Of a stretch of 64,000 bases of DNA, positions 16,840-26,018 are shown piece by piece (within the stretch, counting starts at the first letter, position 1; the number at the start of each line of letters is the position of its first letter). The stretch is from contig JBAVVD010000095.1 in NCBI GenBank assembly GCA_049697115.1, positions 1 through 64,000 on the forward strand. Reading direction: 5' to 3'. A program made the position numbers and the translations under genes. The notes beneath the pieces are model-generated. The model was not told the DNA's origin. It ran no database searches and saw only the letters and a list, made by a program, of their open reading frames with translations. Origin of the DNA: JBAVVD01 sp049697115 (lineage in GTDB: Bacteria; Acidobacteriota; Aminicenantia; Aminicenantales; UBA4085).

Positions 16840-17760
16840 ATGTTTATTAAAGCAAGAAGTCGAAGAGAAATTCTCATGAGAAAACTACAGGAGAAGGCGA
16901 AAAAATCGAGATATACCATCCCAAGCACCATTCTTGTAATTTTGATAATCTTCCTTATTTCTTCAGTTTCACAGGGAGAAATCCTCGGCCTTCAGCAAGA
17001 AAGCACGCTTCCTGTCTCGGATTATAGAATCGGATCCAAGGACCTGCTGGAGATCAAGGTTTTCGAGCTGCCCGAACTCAATCAGACTGTCCGCGTCTCC
17101 GAAGACGGCTCGATCAGCCTTTCCTTGCTCGGCAAGGTGGATGTCGCGGGGCTGACTGCCCAGGAGCTGGAAAAGAAGCTGGCTTCGATCCTGGATCAAA
17201 AATATACGAAGGCCGGCCATGTCACGGTTTTTATCAAGGAATATCAGAAAGTATCGATTATGGGTGCTATAGGGAGACCCGGCAACTACGAATTGGTCGG
17301 GCCTACGACTCTTCTTCAAGTCATTTTACAAGCCGGAGGATTGACGGCCCAGGCCATGAGCGAGCTCTATGTCTATAGACGGGAGAAAGACGGCCGGAAA
17401 ACCAGAATCGCGGTCAACCTGGAAGATTTGATCAGCGGGAACCAAACCCTGAACATCGACCTTCAACCCAATGACGTGGTCAGCATTCCGATCGATCAAA
17501 TGCTCACCGTCTATGTGTATGGGGAGGTCAGGAATCCTGGCGCGATTCAATTCAAGCAGTCGAAAAAGATCACCTTGTTGCAGGCCATCGCCCAGGCAGG
17601 CGGGACGACGGAATGGGCATCGAAATCGCGCGTGATGATCAAACGAAAAGATAAAAAAACCGGGAAAGATATGAAGATTCGGGCGAACCTGAAATCTATA
17701 ATCAGCGGAAAAACTTCCGACATCGTCCTCGAAGAAGGCGACATCGTGATTGTCCCTTAA
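16840..17760 (+). CDS. Wza-like polysaccharide export protein (SLBB)
   Basis: Periplasmic/outer-membrane translocon of the polysaccharide export family, 306 residues. A signal segment (TIPSTILVILIIFLISSVSQG) precedes the Poly_export domain (YRIGSKDLLEIKVFELPELNQ, about residues 55-140). Two SLBB domains follow: VSIMGAIGRPGNYEL (about 145) and VYVYGEVRNPGAI (about 225). No lipobox cysteine is evident at the cleavage site, unlike E. coli Wza. ATG at 16840 is chosen because AAAGGA lies 10 nt upstream. A TTG-initiated extension to 16753 would overlap the barrel gene. It is followed immediately by the Wzc-like gene, as in most export loci. Confidence 0.93.
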   Translation: MFIKARSRREILMRKLQEKAKKSRYTIPSTILVILIIFLISSVSQGEILGLQQESTLPVSDYRIGSKDLLEIKVFELPELNQTVRVSEDGSISLSLLGKVDVAGLTAQELEKKLASILDQKYTKAGHVTVFIKEYQKVSIMGAIGRPGNYELVGPTTLLQVILQAGGLTAQAMSELYVYRREKDGRKTRIAVNLEDLISGNQTLNIDLQPNDVVSIPIDQMLTVYVYGEVRNPGAIQFKQSKKITLLQAIAQAGGTTEWASKSRVMIKRKDKKTGKDMKIRANLKSIISGKTSDIVLEEGDIVIVP

Positions 17761-17785
17761 GCTAACGGCTATTTTAAAAGAGACC

Positions 17786-20050
17786 ATGATGGCTGAACAT
17801 AACATTGAAACCAAAAAAAGGCCTATAGCACAAGTCCAGCAGTATTGGCGCGATATTCTCAAATGGAAATGGACTGGCTTGATTTTCTTTTTCACGGTCG
17901 TCACGGGCGCGACTCTTTACAGCCTCTTGACAACGCCGATATACACGGCCAGCGGCAGCGTTTGGATCGAGGATGTGCCCAAGATCCTGCCCTTCGAAGA
18001 GATCCAGGCGCTCGATGCCGGCACTAACCTGCCGAGTCACGCACGATTGCTTCAGAGCCGGGCCCTGGCTGCCAAAATTATCGAAAAACTCAAGCTTTAC
18101 GAGAATCCAGAATTCGTCGGGAAGGTAGCTAAAGGGAAAGGATCCATCGATGCTTCGGACCCGATATTCAGGGAGGGGCTTATTGAGAGCTTTTTGAGGA
18201 GTATCGCCGTCGCGCCGGTCGTGGGGACCCGATTGGTGGATGTTAAATTCAGCAATCGCAACCCGAGGCTTGCTGCCGAGATCTTGAACGCTCTTTTTGA
18301 CGGATTCATCGATATGATCGTCAGGAAGAGGTACATGACGTCGGAACAAGCCACGGAATTCTTGAACACCCAGGTCGCGACACTCCGGACCGAGATCGAA
18401 GAGCTCGAGAAAAAGTTCAACGAATATGGGTCGGAGAAGGATATTCTCCCACTCACCGCCGCGGAAGCCCCGGCCGTCACCAGGCTGTCGGAAGTCAATA
18501 GAGCCCTGACGAACGCGACGATCGACCGAATCAACAAACTTAATTATTATAACCAACTCAAGTCGGCCCCTCTGGGAGAAATTCCTGATGCCCCGGCGGG
18601 CACCCTCATCCAGAGACTACGCGAGCAATTTGCGACGCTCAGCCGAGAGTATGCCAGAAGGCTGGCCACCATAAGGCCGGAGTACCCGGAGATGCAGCGT
18701 CTTAAATCCGAGCTCGACGCGGCTAGCGATGCTCTCCAGAAAGAAACCCAAAACTTTGTCGGTACCGCTTATGCCGATTATCAGGCCGCACTCAGGAAGG
18801 AATGGTCCCTCCAGAATCTGCTCGAAGATTTAAAGAACGAAGCGTACAAGGCCAACAGCAATTCCATCCTCTACAACAGCCTGCGGATTGAGCTCGCAAA
18901 CAAAAAAATTCTTCTCGAGGCTCTTTTTAAGAGACAGAGCGAAGCCAATGTGTCCTCACGGCTCAAGGGTTTAGAGGCCGTAAATGTCTGGATCGTGGAC
19001 AAAGCACGTTATCCCCTGAGGCCTTCATTCCCGAATAAGCGAAAGATCGTCCTCATCGGCCTTCTGATCGGCCTAATAGGGGGAGTGGGTTTGGCCCTTG
19101 GCCTCGAATATTTGAATCAAACGGTCAAGACATCGAAAGACGTGGCGATCTCCACGGGATTCCCCATCCTAGGGGTCATCCCCTCTTTCGACGCAGAGAC
19201 GAAATCGAAAGGCCCCAGGTCCGAGTTCACGAGGCTCGTCAACATTATCAGAGGTGGCGGCGGGGCGAAGGAGAGGGAGAATAAATCCGCGCTACGGAAA
19301 GCAGACACCAGCATTCTGAGAGCGTCCCCTCACCGCCCGGACATCGCCGACGAAGAGCGCCGAAGAAACACGATCGAGCTCATCGCCTCGTGCAAGCCCC
19401 AATCGATACACTCGGAAAGCTACCGCTCGATCCGAACCACTCTACTTATCTCCTACCCCCCGGGGAAAATCAAGTCCATCCTCTTCACGAGCCCGCTGGC
19501 CCGGGAAGGGAAATCCTCAACGGTCTCTAATTTGGGTATCACTCTGGCCGAGGCCAACATGCGTGTCGTGATCGTGGATTCCGACCTTCGGAAACCGAAA
19601 CAGAGCCAAATTTTCGGCTCAGATAACGGTCCGGGCTTGACACGGTTCCTGAGTTCTTATGTCGACCCGACGGACCTCGCGAAGCCCACCCAGATCCCGA
19701 ACCTCTGCCTTATTAACAGCGGGCCTCTCCCCGCCAACCCCCTCGAACTTCTCACGTCGGAGAAGATGAGTGAACTCGTCGCATTCCTGAAACGGAATTT
19801 CGAATATATCCTCTTCGATACCCCTCCAATCCTGGCGGTTTCCGACGCCTTGGCCCTGGCCCCCATGGCCGACGGGATTATCCTCATCGCCCGTGGAGGG
19901 CACACGCCGATGCAAGCCATGAAGCAGACCAAGCAGAAGCTCGACGCCCACAAGCTCAAGTGCCTCGGCGTTATTCTTAACGGCGTCAACCTGATCGAGC
20001 AGGACGGCTATTACGCCCGGCAATACTATCACTATTCCAAATCGGACTGA
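17786..20050 (+). CDS. Wzc-like chain-length determinant with BY-kinase domain
   Basis: Inner-membrane polysaccharide co-polymerase fused to a bacterial tyrosine kinase, about 754 residues. The Wzz part has transmembrane helix 1 at about residue 40 (LIFFFTVVTGATLYSLL), a long periplasmic coiled-coil region (about 170-390) and helix 2 (VLIGLLIGLIGGVGLALGL, about 430). The cytoplasmic kinase shows a Walker A variant SPLAREGKSS, Walker A' VIVDSDLRKP and Walker B YILFDTPP. It ends in a tyrosine cluster (GYYARQYYHYSKSD), the expected autophosphorylation tail. Start is one of two adjacent ATGs at 17786/17789, just after the exporter stop. A TTG at 17750 is less likely. It controls chain length and export together with the SLBB protein. 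Confidence 0.94.
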   Translation: MMAEHNIETKKRPIAQVQQYWRDILKWKWTGLIFFFTVVTGATLYSLLTTPIYTASGSVWIEDVPKILPFEEIQALDAGTNLPSHARLLQSRALAAKIIEKLKLYENPEFVGKVAKGKGSIDASDPIFREGLIESFLRSIAVAPVVGTRLVDVKFSNRNPRLAAEILNALFDGFIDMIVRKRYMTSEQATEFLNTQVATLRTEIEELEKKFNEYGSEKDILPLTAAEAPAVTRLSEVNRALTNATIDRINKLNYYNQLKSAPLGEIPDAPAGTLIQRLREQFATLSREYARRLATIRPEYPEMQRLKSELDAASDALQKETQNFVGTAYADYQAALRKEWSLQNLLEDLKNEAYKANSNSILYNSLRIELANKKILLEALFKRQSEANVSSRLKGLEAVNVWIVDKARYPLRPSFPNKRKIVLIGLLIGLIGGVGLALGLEYLNQTVKTSKDVAISTGFPILGVIPSFDAETKSKGPRSEFTRLVNIIRGGGGAKERENKSALRKADTSILRASPHRPDIADEERRRNTIELIASCKPQSIHSESYRSIRTTLLISYPPGKIKSILFTSPLAREGKSSTVSNLGITLAEANMRVVIVDSDLRKPKQSQIFGSDNGPGLTRFLSSYVDPTDLAKPTQIPNLCLINSGPLPANPLELLTSEKMSELVAFLKRNFEYILFDTPPILAVSDALALAPMADGIILIARGGHTPMQAMKQTKQKLDAHKLKCLGVILNGVNLIEQDGYYARQYYHYSKSD

Positions 20051-20091
20051 ATCCCTTTTTAGCACACCGGGGCAGGAGGGATTCCCTTTTC
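20049..20091 (+). terminator. Probable terminator after the EPS export operon
   Basis: Perfect 8-bp stem GAATCCCT (20049-20056) with AGGGATTC (20077-20084), followed by CCTTTTC. The stem begins within the stop codon of the Wzc-like gene. The U-tract is short, so termination may be partial. Confidence 0.5.
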
Positions 20092-20370
20092 AGGGCTAGA
20101 GGCTGTGTTTGATCCCTCCCCCCGGGCTCTTTTTCCGCCTAACGCCCCCTCAAGGCTCGGTAAGCCCGCCCAAGCGCCATGTGGCTGGTCTTCGGGCTCG
20201 AGGCGGGCGCCTGCGCGATCCGGATCCGGGCGAAGGTTTTCGACCTGACGCTCCTGGACGATCGGATCGACCGGGAGAACAAGGATATCTCCTTCGTCTC
20301 ATCATATCCGGTTCAACGTAATCGGATGGAAGGAATCCGTTTGATAAATGTGCGTCAACGGACTAACCGA
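20092..20370. other. GC-rich intergenic remnant
   Basis: No complete gene. A plus-strand frame from ATG 20179 gives about 40 codons of coding-like, GC-rich sequence (FDLTLLDDRIDRENKDISFV) before composition changes to AT-rich. It resembles a truncated gene end from an unknown protein and marks the border between the GC-rich operon and the AT-rich minus-strand cassette. Confidence 0.35.
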
Positions 20371-21888
20371 TTACAGCCTTGCTTCGGTGCGATGTCTGAC
20401 GTAGTTCACTCTATATTTCATTTCTTTTAACAGCGAGTAAATCCCTATTTCTTTCAAACACTTGGCGACTTTATCCTGCAACTTGTATGGAGGATTGATC
20501 GGCCACCTCGTCAATTCTGGCCACATTTTGCGGATCATCTCTCTAAAAATCACGGGTTTATAGTAATTGGTATACCTATCATCAACACCTAAAAAGATCT
20601 CGTAAAGCTTATGGCTGTCATATGGGTCAATCTCTTCAATCGCGATATCGGATTCCGAATTTCCAGTTGCCCCCCAATTTCCAAGCCAATGTTCCCAGTA
20701 CAGAAGTGTTAACACATTTAAACCGTACTCTCTGCCCACGGGCAGCAACTCAGCCACTATACTTTCGCCTTGCGTTATCGCGTAGCGGCCTTCTTTATAT
20801 CCCATTTTATAGGCAATTCTGTAACTGTTCAAGTTCTTCGGCTCTTTCCCAAACCGTATGCGACCTATTTCTCCAATGCCCAGAATGTTGACTTTCTCTG
20901 AATGGTCTTTGAAATAAATGTTGTAAATTGTAGGCAGGATTCGTTCCGATGCAAAAAATGTGTTGCTTAAAAAGATTTGCCGGAATTCATCATCAACATC
21001 GTTCGGTACATCGTGAATATGAAATGGAACCCTGATACTCTCAAAAATCTTTTTTGGAACTGAAATGTCAGGATGACTAGGACCTAAGCCCTGGCTATTA
21101 ATAAAATAATATATTTTATCCTGGATGTCTCTAGTCGCCGCAAGCAGAGTTCTGCTATCCGTTCCTGCGGTCACGGCCATCATGACCGAGTGCCGATTCG
21201 CCACTGCTCTGATACTTCCCTGCAGAAACGAACAGCTCTTGGACACTGCCTCTTCTAAATCTAACTGTTTTATGGGTTCATTCGGCCAATAACGCCGAGC
21301 TTCACATCTGTTTATATCGAGATAGTGATTGGGCAGGAGGTGTTTGATACCCTCGTAGTATGTTTCATCACCGATCCATTTACAATAGGGGTTCCATTTT
21401 GAATTCTTCGAATGCGTTGTGTAGTATTCTAAAAAGTCGGGATCGCTTCTCGGTAGTATTTTAGGTTTTGCGAATTTGATCAGCAGATTGGGCTGGGATC
21501 CGCATATGATCTGGTTTTCTTTTGAACAATAGTATATTTCCCTCAAAGCAAGAGCATCATGCAGGATAACAGTTTTCTTATCATCTTTGTATAACAGCGC
21601 ATAACTCCCTGCATATCGCTTGATCCATGAAAATAAACCTTCCATGTTGCATGTGCTGACAAATATGTCTTTTAAAATATCGGTGTTTCCCTTTTCAGGT
21701 TCAGCTGGACTAAAAATACTTCCAATTAGCACAATGTTCTTCCTTAAATCCGTAACTCGATTGACCTCAAGATCAGGATGAGCATGAAGATAGTATCGGC
21801 CTATCTGTAAACACTTCCAGTCGACAAGCGATGTGATAGGAGCCCTACAAAAAAGAAATTGTCGCCGGAACTGAAGCTTTTCGTACAT
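20371..21888 (-). CDS. Asparagine-synthase-like ATP-pyrophosphatase protein
   Basis: 505 residues with a degenerate N-terminal glutaminase-like fold (GSYALLYKDDKKTVILHDALALREIYY, about 95-120) and a C-terminal asparagine-synthetase domain. The PP-loop that binds ATP reads VTAGTDSRT (about residue 235), in place of the canonical SGGxDS. The N-terminus lacks the Cys2 nucleophile of true glutaminases, so it should not use glutamine. Such proteins in polysaccharide and lasso/beta-lactam loci form amide bonds with free ammonia or an amine. Here it may amidate a uronic-acid sugar or a substituent. It follows the polysaccharide deacetylase on the same strand with a 45-nt gap. Codon use is AT-rich. 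Specific substrate unknown. Confidence 0.82.
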   Translation of the reverse strand: MYEKLQFRRQFLFCRAPITSLVDWKCLQIGRYYLHAHPDLEVNRVTDLRKNIVLIGSIFSPAEPEKGNTDILKDIFVSTCNMEGLFSWIKRYAGSYALLYKDDKKTVILHDALALREIYYCSKENQIICGSQPNLLIKFAKPKILPRSDPDFLEYYTTHSKNSKWNPYCKWIGDETYYEGIKHLLPNHYLDINRCEARRYWPNEPIKQLDLEEAVSKSCSFLQGSIRAVANRHSVMMAVTAGTDSRTLLAATRDIQDKIYYFINSQGLGPSHPDISVPKKIFESIRVPFHIHDVPNDVDDEFRQIFLSNTFFASERILPTIYNIYFKDHSEKVNILGIGEIGRIRFGKEPKNLNSYRIAYKMGYKEGRYAITQGESIVAELLPVGREYGLNVLTLLYWEHWLGNWGATGNSESDIAIEEIDPYDSHKLYEIFLGVDDRYTNYYKPVIFREMIRKMWPELTRWPINPPYKLQDKVAKCLKEIGIYSLLKEMKYRVNYVRHRTEARL

Positions 21889-21933
21889 CTATTGTCCTTC
21901 CATAAGCCAGAGTAAAATATCATGTTTTCATTG

Positions 21934-22776
21934 TCATTGAAGAACCTTGAGGGCCCGATTCTTTATGAAACGAACAACGTCATAATTTCCATAAACTCTC
22001 GCTCTAAACACTCGCCCAGGCATTGAGGCTCCGGTAAGCTCCCTATGTAACAGGTATGGGCTCGACCTGACACTGTTGAAGCCAGGTACCGTAGTCACCG
22101 CTCCCTTGTATCCCAAGTCTTTCAGCACTTCTGCCAGATTTATCTCAGGATTGTAATACACCCCAGATGGGTACGCAAAGTATTTAATCTTTACGCCGGT
22201 TACTTTCTCCAATCTCATCTTGTCCTCGGCAATTTCGTATCTTGCTTGAGCGCTATCCCGAAGCTTTCCCAGATTGCAGTGATTCAAGGTGTGCCCACCA
22301 ATGGTAAAACCTTCCTCAACAATCCTTCTCACATCTTCAAAGTTAAAACCTCTCGTTATTCTCCCGGGACCCAGTGTTAAGAACAGTTTCGACCGTAGAA
22401 AATCGGCCTCATCATCCTTTGAGATACCGACAAAACCGGACGTCACGAAAAATGTCGCTGGCAATCCAAGCTCCTTCAGGACTGGTACTGCGTGGGTGAG
22501 CCAACTTTTGTACCCGTCATCGAAAGTAATGACTACATTGATTTTCTTTGATGATAATCTGCCTGCGAAAAAATCTTCGAGGCTTACAACATTCGTGCTT
22601 CGTTTCAGAAAGTAAATATTAGCCTTGAAATTACTGAAGGTCTCGGGCAGTATGTCATGGAAAGTCACGAACCTTGTTACTGGTTGACGCTGAAGGCGGA
22701 GGACTAAATTTCTGATTCTGGAATATCCCAGGTAGTAAAGTAATAAAACACAGAGATCCTGACTACGTATCATCAT
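21934..22776 (-). CDS. Polysaccharide deacetylase (NodB, CE4)
   Basis: 280-residue carbohydrate esterase family 4 enzyme that removes acetyl groups from N-acetylated sugars. Motif 1 is VITFDDGYKS (metal-binding Asp, about 82), motif 2 is GGHTLNHCNL (His-x3-His, about 155), and the PSG loop (YFAYPSGVYY) is the expected motif 3. A short hydrophobic N-terminus (LCVLLLYYLGYSRI) may tether it to the membrane. It is the first gene of a two-gene minus-strand unit whose upstream DNA is copy 1 of the promoter repeat (22892-23009). That promoter is placed about 190 nt before the ATG. Confidence 0.92.
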   Translation of the reverse strand: MMIRSQDLCVLLLYYLGYSRIRNLVLRLQRQPVTRFVTFHDILPETFSNFKANIYFLKRSTNVVSLEDFFAGRLSSKKINVVITFDDGYKSWLTHAVPVLKELGLPATFFVTSGFVGISKDDEADFLRSKLFLTLGPGRITRGFNFEDVRRIVEEGFTIGGHTLNHCNLGKLRDSAQARYEIAEDKMRLEKVTGVKIKYFAYPSGVYYNPEINLAEVLKDLGYKGAVTTVPGFNSVRSSPYLLHRELTGASMPGRVFRARVYGNYDVVRFIKNRALKVLQ

Positions 22777-22891
22777 GTTTCTACACTTCGAGTAAAAATC
22801 ACGGGTGTTAGTAACTCCAGTATGTTTCTAAAACATGCCATGTTGCGAGAAGTCTTACTTATCCTGAATTTCCCTCGTTTTAGGGGCATAA

Positions 22892-23009
22892 GAATTTCTT
22901 TTTAGCCTTCACGCTGGAACGCCCTTCGTTAAGCTCGGAATCGATACCTCCCACCACGAAATGATGATATTCCCGGCCGCGGGTCGCTGTCAAGAACAAG
23001 GAAATGGCC
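22892..23009 (-). repeat. Promoter/leader repeat, copy 1
   Basis: First and shortest of three copies (others at 27318-27612 and 33634-33927), all in the same orientation. On the minus strand it contains TTGACA-N18-TATCAT and then a conserved segment (GGGAGGTATCGATTCC onward). In the latter a short frame starting GTG reads GGIDSELNEGR and stops after 24 codons. Similarity to the other copies ends near 23009. Confidence 0.85.
22964..22993 (-). promoter_or_regulatory. Sigma70-type promoter in repeat copy 1
   Basis: On the minus strand, -35 TTGACA (22988-22993) and -10 TATCAT (22964-22969) are separated by 18 bp. The same elements with identical spacing occur in the other two repeat copies. It points at the polysaccharide deacetylase and asparagine-synthase-like genes. 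Confidence 0.6.
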
Positions 23010-23335
23010 TGAACAGGCGCCGATTTGCTGACCGTCGAACGGTTTCATTTACTTTTTCCATAGCGGTTGAGCCAGTTGAAGGAGCACAAGGCCGGCGGGG
23101 GCAGATGATCTTGGCGGAATCGCGGCGAGATGACGATTTGAGATTGAAGGATGGGCCAGAGAAGCAATCCGACGGAGAGATAGGATAGACGCGGCCCCTT
23201 GGTTTTCGAAGGCGGCCGGATCGATGGATGCCCGTCGGCGACGGCATGGCCGACGGCGGTGAGTAGAAGACGGCGAGACCGATCTGGAGGACGCCTGCTG
23301 GAAAGTGCTTCACTTCAGCCTCCACTCCCATCGCG
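23010..23335. other. GC-rich non-coding stretch upstream of repeat copy 1
   Basis: No intact gene. On the minus strand one frame between about 23040 and 23200 reads like a membrane-protein fragment (LSVGLLLWPILQSQ) and stops soon after. This looks like a decayed gene end. The rest shows no feature that I can support. Confidence 0.35.
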
Positions 23336-24343
23336 TTACAGCCATTTATCATGTTTTTTTCTAAATAGGCCAGGGAATAAAACAGCTGCGCGACAAACAT
23401 AATGAAACGCCAAACTTTTTGCTCCATAATACCAAAGCCATTCTTTCCAGGTGAATGTCTTTTTCCTACTTCGCACTTCATCAGCCAATTCTCTGTTTCT
23501 TGTATGAAAAGCAAGCCGTAATGAACAATCGTTCCAAAAATCTTCTTGCTTGTCTTTAATATGTTGCGGAAGATTGTATTTATTACAGAGGTAAAGAATA
23601 AGTTCTGCGTCGGAAAGTGTGTGTCGCAATACCTTTTTAATATCCTTGCTTCTGGTAGCTGATTCGTCCGTGATGTTATGAGTGGCCATAGACTCAGGAA
23701 TATAGTGCAGTTGGGCTTTTGTTGCCATCTCCGCCCAGAGTTGTGTATCACCCATTAGAAAATGGTCACTTTGGTGAAGGTGGGGATCCGATTCAATAAT
23801 CTGCTCACAGAGAGCATGTCGAACCATAACAGCACAAGTTATAATACCACGCGAAAAGTCACCTTTGTTTTCACAAAAGTCAAATATATCCGGGTTTTTA
23901 GGCATCTCCAACTTTCGGTGTTTGATAAAGTCTTTTATCAGTTTCCCGGATTCGACATGATAAACATCGTAACTGGAATACACCAACCCGCATTCCGGAT
24001 GGCTTTCCATATAATCCACCTGTTTTTGTAGTTTATCCGGATGAGGCCAGTAATCATCCCCTTCGCAAAAGGCACTGTACTTCCGCTTGTAAGCTTTCAT
24101 AGTGCGATAAGTATTTTTCTTCATCCCGACATTTTTATCTGATGTGATCACTCGAATGATATCCGGGTACTTTTTTTGATATTGAAAAACAATCTCTCGT
24201 GTTCCGTCGGTGGAACAGTCCTCACCAATTACCAGCTCAAAAAGAAAGTTCGTTTTCTGCTGTAAAACCCCTTCGATCGCCTGGGCGATAAAAGGGGCAT
24301 GATTGTAAGTAATCATCTTGACGCTGACCAAGGGCTCTGTCAT
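23336..24343 (-). CDS. Family-2 glycosyltransferase
   Basis: 335-residue GT-A glycosyltransferase. The N-terminal PLVSVKMITYNHAPFIAQAIEGVL, then VIGEDCSTDGTREI, is the GT2 nucleotide-binding start, and FCEGDDYWPHPDKL provides the DxD-like metal site (GDDYW, about 95). The C-terminus ends with a hydrophobic helix (SLAFHYVCRAAVLFPGLF). ATG at 24343 has TAGGAG 9 nt upstream. The TTG three codons earlier is less likely. It is the last gene of a minus-strand set with the flippase (44-nt gap) and aminotransferase. It probably adds one sugar to the repeat unit. Donor unknown. Confidence 0.9.
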   Translation of the reverse strand: MTEPLVSVKMITYNHAPFIAQAIEGVLQQKTNFLFELVIGEDCSTDGTREIVFQYQKKYPDIIRVITSDKNVGMKKNTYRTMKAYKRKYSAFCEGDDYWPHPDKLQKQVDYMESHPECGLVYSSYDVYHVESGKLIKDFIKHRKLEMPKNPDIFDFCENKGDFSRGIITCAVMVRHALCEQIIESDPHLHQSDHFLMGDTQLWAEMATKAQLHYIPESMATHNITDESATRSKDIKKVLRHTLSDAELILYLCNKYNLPQHIKDKQEDFWNDCSLRLAFHTRNRELADEVRSRKKTFTWKEWLWYYGAKSLAFHYVCRAAVLFPGLFRKKHDKWL

Positions 24344-24386
24344 ATCAAGCAACTCCTATAAGGATCAAACTTAATTATTTATTTTA

Positions 24387-25853
24387 TTATCTGGCGGTGC
24401 CATCTCTCGAAAAAGGTATTCTCTTCCATACCACTTGCCACAGCTCCATAAATGCCGTTAGCCGAAACAGCCTGCATATGCAAACATATAGAACAATTCC
24501 AATGGGAATTTGTACTACAAGCATGATCCAATGGTTGGGAAATGGCAGCAGTCCGGCCGCATATATTGCGATGCCCATCAGCACGGCCATGATCAGATAG
24601 GAGAACACGTCACGCATCTGCTCCCATATCGAATATCCGATCAGAACACCCGCATAATAACTATTCAGATAGTAAGCGATGAGGGACATCGCAATCATAC
24701 CATAAATCATCGCGGATATGCCCCATCGCCATGTGACGGCAATGTTGATGACAATCAAAGCCTTCTTGATAATCTCAAGGCGTAAAAATAAATCTGAACG
24801 TCCCAAAGCCATCAGTAAATTTAAATTTATCACGTGTAAAGAATACAGCACGCCGGCAACACAAAATAGCTGCAAATAGGGAATACAAGGAGCCCACTTT
24901 TCCGTCAACATCACCAGCACCAATGGACGGGCGACTACTGCAAGGCCGATCATCATTGGGAAATTCACGAGGACCAGCACAGTCAACGCCTTTTTCAATC
25001 CCTTTTTCAATCGAGCCGGATCATCCTGGATGCTGGAGAAAACAGGAAAAGTGACCCGGCCGACTATCCCAGCTAATGTATTCTGGGGAATCTCCTGGAA
25101 GGTCTTGGCGCGTGTAAAAAAACCCAGATCAGTCGCCGAGAACAGCTTGCCGATGACCAATAAATAGATATTGTCAAATAGTCGGTTAAGCAAATCTGAA
25201 AACAAGAGGCGCGAGCCAAAACCAAACATTTTCCGTAGGGCGCTAAAGCTGAAGATCATTGCCGGCCGCCAGGAACTGAAAAACCAGAGACAAATAGTCC
25301 GGAAAAGCGCTCGGGATACTTGCTGGACAACCAGGCTCCATACGCCAAAACCAACGGTGGCCAGGGCAACCCCGAGTAAGCCGGACAGTGTGCTGGCTAT
25401 CAGGCTTACCTTGGTCAGGATCTTGAAGTTGAGTTGCTTTGTGAAAATGACGCCTTGGATCAAACCAAAGGAATTGATCACGATCTCCAGCGACAGAGCC
25501 CGCGTCAGGGGAGTCAGGATTGGCTGTTTATAGAAAGCAGCAATCCAGGGAGCAACCAGGCACAATAGGCCCGCAGCCGCCAGCCCTACCACGATGTTGA
25601 AATAAAAAATCGAACAGGTGTCGAGTTGTGTGACGTCGCGTTTCTGAATCAGGGCGGCCCCGAACCCACTATCGAGGAATGACTGCGCCAAAGCCATGAA
25701 GATCATCAGCATCCCGATCAGACCGAACTGCTCCGGAAATAACAGCCGCGCCAGGACGATTCCGATGATAAACCGCACTCCTTGGAGCCCTACAGACTCA
25801 AGAAAACTCCAGGAAAGAGCATGAAGGGTTTTGGATCTTAGAGAATCGGCCAC
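24387..25853 (-). CDS. Wzx-like polysaccharide flippase (MOP superfamily)
   Basis: 488-residue integral membrane protein with about 12-14 hydrophobic helices. It belongs to the WzxC/lipopolysaccharide biosynthesis group of the MOP flippases, as shown by the N-terminal WSFLESVGLQGVRFIIGIVLARLL followed by FGLIGMLMIFMALAQSF. It exports undecaprenyl-linked repeat units. Start is GTG with AGGA about 10 nt upstream. It lies between the glycosyltransferase and the aminotransferase gene. No Wzy-like polymerase is recognisable in the window. Confidence 0.93.
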   Translation of the reverse strand: MADSLRSKTLHALSWSFLESVGLQGVRFIIGIVLARLLFPEQFGLIGMLMIFMALAQSFLDSGFGAALIQKRDVTQLDTCSIFYFNIVVGLAAAGLLCLVAPWIAAFYKQPILTPLTRALSLEIVINSFGLIQGVIFTKQLNFKILTKVSLIASTLSGLLGVALATVGFGVWSLVVQQVSRALFRTICLWFFSSWRPAMIFSFSALRKMFGFGSRLLFSDLLNRLFDNIYLLVIGKLFSATDLGFFTRAKTFQEIPQNTLAGIVGRVTFPVFSSIQDDPARLKKGLKKALTVLVLVNFPMMIGLAVVARPLVLVMLTEKWAPCIPYLQLFCVAGVLYSLHVINLNLLMALGRSDLFLRLEIIKKALIVINIAVTWRWGISAMIYGMIAMSLIAYYLNSYYAGVLIGYSIWEQMRDVFSYLIMAVLMGIAIYAAGLLPFPNHWIMLVVQIPIGIVLYVCICRLFRLTAFMELWQVVWKRIPFSRDGTAR

Positions 25854-26018
25854 GATGTTTTATTCCTGTACATGCTAAATAATCCTAAGAATCGCAACTT
25901 CCGCCTAACGCAAATCAAGCCCTTTCATTAATGAGCATTTCAACCATACTACAATCAACTGTTCCGCGTTTCTTGGGAAATATCGATTTAAAACCAATTT
26001 ACGAAACAAAGAATTATC

